A stretch of DNA of 47,172 bases, taken from positions 1-47,172 of the forward strand of contig JAFBAP010000047.1 of assembly GCA_019247695.1 (NCBI GenBank), in the 5' to 3' direction. Position 1 is the first letter of the stretch. The number at the start of each line of letters is the position of its first letter. This document shows positions 8,489 to 16,140 of this stretch, in pieces. This stretch comes from Verrucomicrobiota bacterium. Lineage in GTDB: Bacteria > Verrucomicrobiota > Verrucomicrobiia > Chthoniobacterales > JAFAMB01. The notes beneath the pieces were generated by a model. The model saw nothing but the letters and a program-made list of their open reading frames with translations, was not told where the DNA came from and made no database searches. The position numbers and the translations under genes were made by a program.

Positions 8489-11290
8489 TCAGAATTTGAA
8501 TTGTACGCCGGCCACGTAGGTTTCCCCGTAAAACTCCCGCTGGATGGGGCGGTTTGTAGACCCTTCATAGACCCTGAACGCTTGGTTGGTAAGATTCTTT
8601 GCATGAACGTAGAGCCCTAGACCGTTGCAGAACCGATAGCTTACCGAAAGGTCAAGGTGAAACTCTGTATCGAAGTATCGGTCGGTCAATGTAGATGAGC
8701 CGATCGCCTCCAGGCTTCGGTCGGTGAATGTGGCCGCAAGGGAAAATTGGAGCCCGTACTTATCGTAAAAAAGACTGACGTTGTAAAGGTTCGGCGCGGT
8801 GTACGGGAGCCTCGTGGCCTGTGTGGGGTGCGCGTTTCCCCTGCTGTCGACGTAAGTGTAATTGGCGGCAATGCCAAACCCGGACAGGAAACCCGGCAGG
8901 AATTCGAATTCCTGCTGATAGTTCAGTTCGATTCCACGGGCGTAGGCGCTGCCGCCATTCAAGTAGGTAGTTTCCGTATAGTTAACGTTGTTGACCAGCA
9001 CGTTAAGAGATCGTTGAAACACGTAATTTGCCAGCTCCTTATCGAACACGCCAACCGTAAACAGAGCCCCTTTGACGGGATAAAAATCGACCGCCAGGTC
9101 GAAGCTGTTATCGGTTGTCGGCTTTAAGCCGGGATTGCCGGAGGTGATTGTTCGATCAACCTGGTTCACGATTGTCGCCGCGGTAACTTGTCCGAAGGTG
9201 GGACGCCCGATCGCCGTCGAGTACGCAAATCGTGCCTGGAGATAGTCGGTAAACTGGAATTTCGCCTGAAACGAAGGGAACAGGTTAGCGTAGTTCGCGT
9301 AACGATTCACAAAGTGGTAGGAGGATGGTGTACCCGGGTCGGTCCCGGGCGCATTGGCGTAGGCGCCATAGTCAGCCTGTGTGGCCTCCAGGCGTACGCC
9401 GGCCAGCAAATTGAGCCGGCCGAACGAGATGTCTCCTTGCAGGTAACCCGCATAGACATTTTCCGTGTCGTCGAAGTAAGCCTGAAGCGCGGTCACCTCA
9501 TCGGCGCGCGCGTTGCGCGCAAATCCGCCGCCGAAAGTTTTCATGAAGGCTTGGAACTTGGGAAGGCTTGGCGAAAATCCCAGGGCATAGTAACCTCCGT
9601 ACACCGAATAGAATGAGCTGCCCGCAACGTCGGCTAGGGTTAAATTATTCTCTCCGCTCGCCGCAGGACCGTGGTATGCAGAATAGGTCTGCGGATCGTC
9701 GTAACGATCCTTGTCTCGGAACCGAAGGTTCGTGCCGAACTTCAGCGCGGCCGAGTAGCCGGCGAGGGTGATCGGAACGGTAACGTTGATGGCACCGGCG
9801 ACTTCCGTATCCGTGCTGCCGTTGCGGTCGATAGTCAGGGAGCTGAATTTGTACTGGGTCGGATCAAAGGGCCTCGTGAGTCCGGGCGCACCTCCCAGAA
9901 TGATCGTCGGGCGGTCTGCGGTCCCGGAATTATTGTAGGAAATCACCTCATCCTTCGGCGTGGCGAAGTTCAGGGTCGAATCGAGGGGACTGAAACTATA
10001 CCCCTGAGCGAACGACCCTCGGAAATCCACGATCAGCGGACCCAACAACGCCCGGCCACCACCGGAGAGGACCTGGTTATCGTGGTGTTCCTCAGTTTTG
10101 TACCGGAGGCTTGAAAGAAGCTCGCCCCGGGTCGTCCGAAAGGTCCTGCTGTCCGGCCCGTCTGAGGCGGGGGCATCCGTGGCGCTGACTGCGGTATTCA
10201 GGTTGAGCAGGCTTAACCCGTAACGCACGTTCGACTCGACGTAACCGCCGTCGTCGAAATTGATGTAAAGCCGAAGATTTTCCGAGGGCCGGTAGTCAAC
10301 CGAGCCGCCATAACCATACGTGCGGCGGTGGAAAGTGAATCTGTAGAAATCGAGCTCGTTGAGGAGTTTCGTGTCATAAGCGACCGGCGTGCCGTCGTTA
10401 TAGGCGGCCTGAAAACTGTCAACTCCGACATGATCGTCATAATATGCGGCTCCCCCAAGCACACCGAATGGTCGTGGACCGGCCGCGTTTTCGCCGTTGG
10501 CCGGCACGGGGTTACCGGGCCCTTTGCCATCTCCGGACGGGTCCCGTCGGCTGGCAGCGGTGCCCTCCCGGTGCGAACTGAAGGGATTCCCGCCCGCGCC
10601 AAATCCGAAGGTGGTTCCGGCCGTGATTGAGCCGTCGATGATCGGGTAACCCGGTCGAAGCGGCAGGAAGCCGGACCCCATCCGGCCTTCGAAGGTGACC
10701 TTAGATGAATCAAAGGCACTGCGCGGAGTGAGCTCGATGGTGCCGCCCAAAGCCTCGGCATCCTGGTCAGGAGTATTCGATTCCGTTAATACGATCTGGC
10801 TCACCAGGTCAGAGGGGATCTGATTCAGCGAGACGTGACGTCCGAGTGCATCGGTCGCCGGCAAACGGACCCCGCCAAAAGTGACGCCGACGAGGTTGGG
10901 ATCGATGCCTCGCACCGAGGCATACAGGCCCTGTCCCTGGTTGTATTGCAGCCCGATTCCCGGCAGCCTTTTCAGGGACTCGCCCAACCTCACGTCGGGG
11001 TATCGGGCGATTTCCTGACGCGATTGGACGACCTCCAGGTTAGCCGCTTCCTCGGTGATCTCTTCAGCGATGGGTTGGTTTTCCGGGTGCGGCGCCGTTC
11101 CCGTAACCACCATCGGATTGAGCATCTGTTCGGCCGTTATTCCACTTGCGTCTGCTGGATCCGGTGGACTGGACGCTTGCTGACATAGGGCCGTCAGGCA
11201 AGTAAGGAGAAAAGTACCGCCAACTGCAATCACCCGGTTTTGGAGGCGCCGGTAGAGCCTGTGAAGCCGAACGGTGCGTATTCGATGCAT
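8489..11290 (-). CDS. TonB-dependent outer-membrane receptor
   Basis: This 933-residue receptor is predicted to import a ligand across the outer membrane, driven by TonB/ExbBD. It has a signal peptide (LLTCLTALCQQASS), a plug domain about residues 85-190 (RLGESLKRLPGIGLQYN; VSQIVLTESNTPDQDAEALGG) and a long 22-strand-type barrel. The barrel ends in VAGVQFKF, the C-terminal Phe that barrel-assembly machinery recognises. The acidic Asp/Ala/Glu-Ala-Leu-Gly-Gly plug motif resembles the large receptors of Caulobacter/Xanthomonas type that often take up carbohydrates. The substrate cannot be read from sequence. A good RBS (AAAGAGG) precedes ATG 11290. It converges on the secreted phosphoesterase gene, so import of a product of that enzyme is possible but inferred. 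Its promoter region contains a large inverted repeat (11345-11439). Confidence 0.9.
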   Translation of the reverse strand: MHRIRTVRLHRLYRRLQNRVIAVGGTFLLTCLTALCQQASSPPDPADASGITAEQMLNPMVVTGTAPHPENQPIAEEITEEAANLEVVQSRQEIARYPDVRLGESLKRLPGIGLQYNQGQGLYASVRGIDPNLVGVTFGGVRLPATDALGRHVSLNQIPSDLVSQIVLTESNTPDQDAEALGGTIELTPRSAFDSSKVTFEGRMGSGFLPLRPGYPIIDGSITAGTTFGFGAGGNPFSSHREGTAASRRDPSGDGKGPGNPVPANGENAAGPRPFGVLGGAAYYDDHVGVDSFQAAYNDGTPVAYDTKLLNELDFYRFTFHRRTYGYGGSVDYRPSENLRLYINFDDGGYVESNVRYGLSLLNLNTAVSATDAPASDGPDSRTFRTTRGELLSSLRYKTEEHHDNQVLSGGGRALLGPLIVDFRGSFAQGYSFSPLDSTLNFATPKDEVISYNNSGTADRPTIILGGAPGLTRPFDPTQYKFSSLTIDRNGSTDTEVAGAINVTVPITLAGYSAALKFGTNLRFRDKDRYDDPQTYSAYHGPAASGENNLTLADVAGSSFYSVYGGYYALGFSPSLPKFQAFMKTFGGGFARNARADEVTALQAYFDDTENVYAGYLQGDISFGRLNLLAGVRLEATQADYGAYANAPGTDPGTPSSYHFVNRYANYANLFPSFQAKFQFTDYLQARFAYSTAIGRPTFGQVTAATIVNQVDRTITSGNPGLKPTTDNSFDLAVDFYPVKGALFTVGVFDKELANYVFQRSLNVLVNNVNYTETTYLNGGSAYARGIELNYQQEFEFLPGFLSGFGIAANYTYVDSRGNAHPTQATRLPYTAPNLYNVSLFYDKYGLQFSLAATFTDRSLEAIGSSTLTDRYFDTEFHLDLSVSYRFCNGLGLYVHAKNLTNQAFRVYEGSTNRPIQREFYGETYVAGVQFKF

Positions 11291-11344
11291 ATTGCCTCTT
11301 TCCGCCTGTGTTTCATAGGGGGGACCGTGACGTCCGTGAATGCC

Positions 11345-11439
11345 GGAAATGTGACAAGAACGTCATGTTTTCGCCGGCTGACGCACGCGCGCCTCATGAG
11401 TGGCTTCGGCCGGAAACATGGCAAAAGTGTCACATTTCC
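11345..11439. promoter_or_regulatory. nested inverted repeat in the TonB receptor/flippase divergent promoter
   Basis: Perfect 12-base outer arms, GGAAATGTGACA (11345-11356) and TGTCACATTTCC (11428-11439), enclose a second pair, CATGTTT (11364-11370) and AAACATG (11414-11420). The spacers between the outer and inner arms are both 7 bases. The inner arms continue into CCGGC and GCCGG-like bases. The whole 95-base structure is nearly symmetrical and sits between two divergent genes. It could be a two-site operator pair or an extrudable hairpin. Nothing seen identifies the regulator. Confidence 0.55.
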
Positions 11440-11527
11440 ACCCTTGTGAACGGACCCGGGCGGGTTAACCCTGCGATCCGAACCTCAGGTCGCTACGAAA
11501 CACCTCCTCTATTATTCGAGTTCCAGC

Positions 11528-12727
11528 GTGGTCAGCCAGACGATTCGGGTCTTTGGCGTCTTCCTGTCTACTTCACAGGTCGGAGCAAAACCATTCGCGA
11601 CCTTTGCGAGCGCGCTGATGCTCGTCGGCTTTTGCAACATGCTGCGCGACCTGGGCCAGGATCCCGCCCTCCTGAGCTTGCCTGAACTGAACCGGCGCTA
11701 CATCCGATTTCATTTTCTGATCACCGCTGCCCTGGGCGTCCTTGCGTGTGGCATCATCTCGGCTTTGGTTTGGTGCAGCCCGTGGTTTATCGATCTGCAG
11801 CCGGTATTCATCTTCATGCCTGCATTGATCCTAACGGAGGCCGGCTATCATACGTCGCAAATCGTCGCCCAACGCCGGTTTGCGTTCCGGGCCATCGCGT
11901 TGATTGAGGTCTGCGCCGCGATAAGCTGGTTGCTGACGATCGTGCTGGTTTCTTTCTATCACCGCACCGCAGCCGGATTGCTGTTCGCCAACCTGATGGA
12001 ATTCCTGGTCCGGGGAACGGGTTTGTTGCTGCTCGAGCATACCTGTTTGCGCCCGGTGACAGTCCCGAGAAAGGTCATCCGGTACTTCGGCCGGTACGCC
12101 AGAATTTTAACGATCCAATCCTGGATCCAACACGTGGGGGAACATACTGACGTAGCACTCTTACGCCTTCTATCAAACCCGGGCGAGCTGGGCGATTACG
12201 CGCGCGTCAAACAGGTATTGGGTATCGTTTTCTCCCTCGGCGTGAGGTTAGTCGACCAAGTGGCCGCCGCCACCTACAGCGCCGAGCAGCGATCACATAC
12301 GTTGCTCAGGCGCTCGGTCGACCGCTTCCTGAAACTCACCCTTTCCGGCACGCTCGCGGCACTGGCAGGCGTCTGCCTTTTTGTGCTGATAACTTGGCGA
12401 GGTAGCCCCGGTGCAGACGTCAACCCGATGCGCCTGTGGTGGTGGGCGTTGCCTTTGTGCCTTATCCGCCCCGTTTATTGGAACTTTAACCTTTCGTTCA
12501 AAGCAACAAGCCGGCCGCAGCTGCTGCTCTCTTCCGTGTTGGTCGACACGTTACTGTTACTCGTTTTCGCGCTGATCTCGATTCCTCTACTCGGGGCGCG
12601 CGGGCTCTTCCTCGCCCTGATCATCAGCTCCGTCTCGACCGTTGCACTGCAGCGGCTCTGGTCGATTGAATTTCGAGGCTCGCAGGTTCCTCTGCCGGCC
12701 GTTCTCCCGGAACAAAAAGGCGTGTGA
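11528..12727 (+). CDS. polysaccharide flippase-like membrane protein (Wzx/MATE-related)
   Basis: This roughly 399-residue polytopic membrane protein resembles oligosaccharide flippases, which move lipid-linked sugar units across the inner membrane. The N-terminal region (FATFASALMLVGFCNMLRDLGQDPALL) matches the usual second-helix block with the LRDLG motif. About ten hydrophobic segments follow. The best start is GTG 11528; the frame upstream to 11450 has no ATG, GTG or TTG. Compared with typical flippases, this leaves the first transmembrane helix short or missing, so the gene may be 5'-truncated or use an atypical start. No glycosyltransferases are adjacent. The stop is 4 bases before the next gene's ATG, so the two are probably co-transcribed. 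Confidence 0.7.
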   Translation: MVSQTIRVFGVFLSTSQVGAKPFATFASALMLVGFCNMLRDLGQDPALLSLPELNRRYIRFHFLITAALGVLACGIISALVWCSPWFIDLQPVFIFMPALILTEAGYHTSQIVAQRRFAFRAIALIEVCAAISWLLTIVLVSFYHRTAAGLLFANLMEFLVRGTGLLLLEHTCLRPVTVPRKVIRYFGRYARILTIQSWIQHVGEHTDVALLRLLSNPGELGDYARVKQVLGIVFSLGVRLVDQVAAATYSAEQRSHTLLRRSVDRFLKLTLSGTLAALAGVCLFVLITWRGSPGADVNPMRLWWWALPLCLIRPVYWNFNLSFKATSRPQLLLSSVLVDTLLLLVFALISIPLLGARGLFLALIISSVSTVALQRLWSIEFRGSQVPLPAVLPEQKGV

Positions 12728-12731
12728 CGGT

Positions 12732-13517
12732 ATGGGTTTCTGGAATTTTGGAGTGTTCTTCGGCGCGCTCATGGGCGCGGGTGTTGAATTCCTGGAAGTG
12801 GTGGCGATCGCGTATGCGGTCGCCCGTTCGGGTTTCCCTCGAGAGGCGCTGCGTGGAACCGTGGCCGCCGTTGTCCTGGTTGGGCTTCTGGCACTCCTGC
12901 TCGGGCCACGACTGGCCCTCTTCCCGATCCGCTGGGTGCAGTGCCTTGCCGGGTCAGCGCTGCTTTACTTCGGCGGCAAATGGATCCCCAAATCGGTCCT
13001 CCGCCTGGCACGCGGGAAGCGTGCAGGGTGGATCGAGCATCCATTGAAAGGCAAGAAGCTGGAGTCACTCGGAAATTCGCGCCGGTTTAACCACCTGAAC
13101 TTCATCATTATGATGAAGGGCGCCGCCGTGGAAGTGTTCGAGGCCGTCCTGATCGTGATGAGCATCGCGCTCGGTTCAAAAGCTTGGCTGGAAGCCATCT
13201 CGGGCGCTTTTTGCGCCGCCGGGGTGGCCGTCACGATCGTCCTGCTACTCCATGGTTACCTGGTCAGGCTCCCGGACGTGCTCCTGAAGCTCGGGGCGGG
13301 GATCTTATTTGCGAGTTTTGGCACTTTTTGGCTGATAAAAGGTGTCGGCCTGGGAAGGCACCTGAGCGATTTCAGCTTACCCGCCGTTGCGGCGATTTAC
13401 GCATGCCTCAGCTTCGGTGCAATTTGCTGGATGCGTTGGCGCGACGCGCGCGGCGGGCCCGCAGAGAACGCAGAAAAGAGAGAACAGCCACAGATCACCC
13501 GGATTAACACAGATTAA
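12732..13517 (+). CDS. COG4280-type integral membrane protein
   Basis: This 261-residue inner-membrane protein belongs to an uncharacterised family resembling FTR1/TMEM165-like carriers. It has a duplicated arrangement with acidic helix motifs: ALMGAGVEFLEVVAIAYAV near residue 12 and KGAAVEVFEAVLIVMSIAL near 127. Paired E-x-x-E/V-E helices of this type suggest cation transport, but no substrate is established. The start at 12732 follows the flippase stop by 4 bases. The last 20 or so residues (AENAEKREQPQITRINTD) are hydrophilic and are encoded by a dispersed nucleotide repeat, so the original C-terminus was probably replaced by repeat insertion. The membrane core appears intact. Confidence 0.7.
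   Translation: MGFWNFGVFFGALMGAGVEFLEVVAIAYAVARSGFPREALRGTVAAVVLVGLLALLLGPRLALFPIRWVQCLAGSALLYFGGKWIPKSVLRLARGKRAGWIEHPLKGKKLESLGNSRRFNHLNFIIMMKGAAVEVFEAVLIVMSIALGSKAWLEAISGAFCAAGVAVTIVLLLHGYLVRLPDVLLKLGAGILFASFGTFWLIKGVGLGRHLSDFSLPAVAAIYACLSFGAICWMRWRDARGGPAENAEKREQPQITRINTD
13455..13517. repeat. 'agaacgcag...cacagatta' dispersed repeat, forward-strand copy
   Basis: The sequence around 'GAACGCAGAAAAGAGAGAAC' followed by 'ATTAACACAGATTAAG' is the reverse complement of bases about 15755-15820. Such 'ctgcg...ctgtg' repeats are widespread in unrelated bacterial genomes. This copy forms the 3' end of the COG4280 coding frame. Confidence 0.65.
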
Positions 13518-13532
13518 GGGAATGCCTCCCCG

Positions 13533-15032
13533 TCACTCCTTAAGGCGTTTGCGGATCGCGTCGCAGACAGTCTCGAGCACCTTGACGCGGGCGTACCGCT
13601 TGCAATTGGATTCGACGATCGTCCACGGGGCGTACGGCGTGGTCGTGCGGTGCAGCATCTCCTCGACGGCATCCCGGTACTGATCCAGCTTTTCCCGGTT
13701 GCGCCAGTCCTCGTCGGTTATCTTCCACTGCTTGTGCTCCAGTTGCTGGCGTGCCTGGAACCGGCGCAACTGCTCGTCCGGATCGATGTGGAGCCAGAAC
13801 TTCAATAAAACCATGCCGAAATGGACCAGTTGCTGTTCCATCCCGTTGATCTCGCGGTAGGCCCTTCGCCATTGGGCCTCGGTGCAGAATCCCTCCACCC
13901 TTTCGACCAGGACGCGACCATACCAGGTCCTGTCAAAGATCGTGATGTGCCCGGCTTTCGGCATCTGCGCCCAGAAACGCCACAGGTAATGGTGAGCTTT
14001 CTCGATGTCGTTCGGGGCGGCGATCGGCACCACCTCGTATCCCCGCGGATCCAGGTTCTGCGTCAACCGGCGGATGTTGCCCCCTTTGCCGGCGGCATCC
14101 CATCCCTCGTACGCGATAACGACGGGGACTCGTCGCCGGTAGATTTCATGCTCCAGTTCACGGAGCATCACCTGGGCGTCCTTGACACGGGCGTCGTACT
14201 CGTCGGGAGACAATGACAGGGACAGGTCCACCTGGTCGAGCGCACTCGCCTTGAACGCCTTGGCCGTGAAAGATGACTCGGCCACGGGCCGCGCCGGCGC
14301 CGGCTCGGCCTTACGTAGCCAGGCCGCCATCCCCCGCTCGAGTCCATCGATTACCGTCGAGAAAATCTTGAGCGTGGCGAACCGCCGGTCATGAGCCTCG
14401 ACCACCGTCCAGGGAGCATAGTCGGCATCGGTCTCAATCAGCATGTCCTCGGCTGCTTCCAGGTAGCCGCCGTAGCATTCGTGCTGCCGCAGGTCGGCCT
14501 TCGTCACCCGCCAGGCCGTCGTCGCGTTCGCACGCAGGGCGTCGAACCGTCGCTTCTGCTCGCCCTTGGAGATGTGGAGGAAACACTTGACGATGATCAC
14601 CCCCTCATCCGTCAGCTGCCGCTCAAACAAACGGATGTCCTCGAACGCTTGGCGGAGTGCTTTCCCTTTGACCTTGCCTTCGACCCGGTCGGTCACCACC
14701 CGGCGGTTCCAACTCCGGTCGAAAATGGCCAGCCGCCCCCGGGTCGGCGTCCGTTTCCAGAATCGCCACAAAAAGGGGTAAAACGCCTCCTCCTCCTCCG
14801 TCGGGCCCCGGGCGCTATGCACGGTAAATCCCCGCGGGTCAAGCGGCAGAATCATCTCATTGATAAGCGTGCCTTTGCCGGCCGCACTCCACCCTTCGAA
14901 GACGACGATGACGGGGATGCCCAGCGCTTTGATCTCTCGTTGGAGCGCGGCCAGTTTCAGGTCCGCCTCAGCCTTTAGCGCCTTGTACTCCGGTTTCGCG
15001 ACCTTTCGCGACAAATCAATGTTCCTGAGCAT
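13533..15032 (-). CDS. pap: polyphosphate:AMP phosphotransferase (two PPK2 domains)
   Basis: This 499-residue enzyme is made of two tandem PPK2 domains, the class II architecture that phosphorylates AMP to ADP with polyphosphate. Domain 1 (about 35-240) has Walker A GWSAAGKG and Walker B-type IFDRSWNRRV. Domain 2 (about 290-495) has GWDAAGKG and IFDRTWYGRV. Each has a matching lid region (WRFWKRTP and WRFWAQMP) and an APWT.VE block. Domain 2 keeps the canonical DR.WYGR, while domain 1 has WNRR. In characterised Pap the C-terminal domain carries activity, which fits. Length equals the usual two-domain size. The protein is cytoplasmic. With the CHAD protein at 1.8 kb it points to polyphosphate use by this organism. 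No clear Shine-Dalgarno precedes the ATG. Confidence 0.9.
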   Translation of the reverse strand: MLRNIDLSRKVAKPEYKALKAEADLKLAALQREIKALGIPVIVVFEGWSAAGKGTLINEMILPLDPRGFTVHSARGPTEEEEAFYPFLWRFWKRTPTRGRLAIFDRSWNRRVVTDRVEGKVKGKALRQAFEDIRLFERQLTDEGVIIVKCFLHISKGEQKRRFDALRANATTAWRVTKADLRQHECYGGYLEAAEDMLIETDADYAPWTVVEAHDRRFATLKIFSTVIDGLERGMAAWLRKAEPAPARPVAESSFTAKAFKASALDQVDLSLSLSPDEYDARVKDAQVMLRELEHEIYRRRVPVVIAYEGWDAAGKGGNIRRLTQNLDPRGYEVVPIAAPNDIEKAHHYLWRFWAQMPKAGHITIFDRTWYGRVLVERVEGFCTEAQWRRAYREINGMEQQLVHFGMVLLKFWLHIDPDEQLRRFQARQQLEHKQWKITDEDWRNREKLDQYRDAVEEMLHRTTTPYAPWTIVESNCKRYARVKVLETVCDAIRKRLKE

Positions 15033-15325
15033 CGTTCCAAGGGGGGTAAAATTATGTTTTGCCGGATGCTTGTCAGACGCAAGTTGACCCGGCTTACGCA
15101 GTTAACATCACACCATTGCATCCGCGCAAGCCGTCCCGCAAACGAACCCGCTACTCGTTGGCATGGATGAAACCCGATCGCACCGGAGCGACTCCCTGCC
15201 CGCTGCCGGCGGCGACAAGTTTCCGCAGAATTGAACGGTCAGGCCGGAAAATATCGCGGAATACTCACAAAAATTAGTAAATCCACGTCCCGGCCGTCCG
15301 TTGATCTGTTCAGTGCCAGAAGAAA

Positions 15326-15538
15326 ATGAATGCCGGAGAGCTTCCTCAGTACCTCACCCCGCTCCAGTTTGCGGCGATCACTCACTCTCATAAACGCAGC
15401 ATCCTGAATGCCATCGCCACCGGGCGTATCCGTTGTGAACGCCTCGAGCCTCATGTCCTGATGATTCCCGCGAGCGAGATCAGCAGACTCCACCGCCGGG
15501 AGAACCCAGGCGCCAAGGCGATATTCCAAAAACGCTAG
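15326..15538 (+). CDS. small excisionase/MerR-like helix-turn-helix protein
   Basis: This 70-residue frame has the shape of a winged HTH of the excisionase family: YLTPLQFAAITHSHKRSILNAIATGRIRC followed by a short wing (VLMIPASEISRLH). Relatives bind DNA as Xis recombination directionality factors or as small transcription factors. The ATG at 15326 is preceded by AGAAGAAA, a weak RBS. No integrase or attachment site is visible nearby, so it may be an orphan from a lost mobile element or a stand-alone regulator. The HTH pattern is good, but the gene is short and unsupported by neighbours. Confidence 0.55.
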   Translation: MNAGELPQYLTPLQFAAITHSHKRSILNAIATGRIRCERLEPHVLMIPASEISRLHRRENPGAKAIFQKR

Positions 15539-15639
15539 AGGCTTTTCCGGGTGTGGTAAAGACGGTGAAGCCGTTGCCAAATACCCTCCGGACTGAACGC
15601 GGCGCCGGGTGTCGGGGGTCGGGGGCGAGCTTGGGGCAG

Positions 15640-15955
15640 AGCCGCCGATCTCAAGGCTTCCGTTCCTCTTCCCGCCGTGGTCGCCGTGTTCCGCCGTGTT
15701 CGCCGTGTGAACTCTTACGTTGTGCCCGCCAGTTCACCGTGCCCGCCGTGTGCCCTTAAATCTGTGTAATCTGCGTAATCCGTGGATGTTTTCTCTTTTC
15801 TGCGTCCTTCTGCGTGTTCTGCGGATAATTCCTCTCTTCCCGCCGTGGTCGCCGTGTTCCGCCGTGGCGCCGTGTGAACTCTTACGTTGTGCCCGCCAAC
15901 CCCGCTGTGCCCGCCGTGTGACCGTGTGAACTCTTACGTTGTGCCCGCCAGCTGG
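15640..15955. repeat. tandem 'GCCGTG'-rich repeat block
   Basis: Low-complexity DNA made from 'CCGCCGTGGTCGCCGTGTTC'-type units. A 27-base sequence is repeated exactly at 15705-15731, 15872-15898 and 15924-15950 (it begins GTGTGAACTC and ends GTGCCCGCCA). The spacings of 167 and 52 bases are irregular. No gene is supported between 15539 and 16140. Confidence 0.75.
15755..15820. repeat. 'ctgtgtaatctgcg' dispersed repeat, inverted copy
   Basis: 'CTTAAATCTGTGTAATCTGC' followed by 'TTTTCTCTTTTCTGCGTCC' is the inverted counterpart of the copy at 13455-13517. The two flank the pap gene and the HTH gene in opposite orientation. Confidence 0.65.
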
Positions 15956-16140
15956 AGGAGGTTGTACGCAGGCAAGACCACGAAACCGGCTCCGATACTG
16001 CCGGGGGGATTGCTGACTTAACCCGCTATCGTGACCTCTCGTCGCTGCGCGTCGTTAGTCCCGGTGCACGAAAGGATCGCCCGGATCGATCGTCACTGCG
16101 GTGCCGAAAATAACAGAGTAGTTCCACGGTTGATCTAACG

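Noticed and set aside
15640-15955. Possible CRISPR array
   Set aside because: Repeat spacing is irregular (167 and 52 bases), spacers are themselves repetitive, and no cas gene is present.
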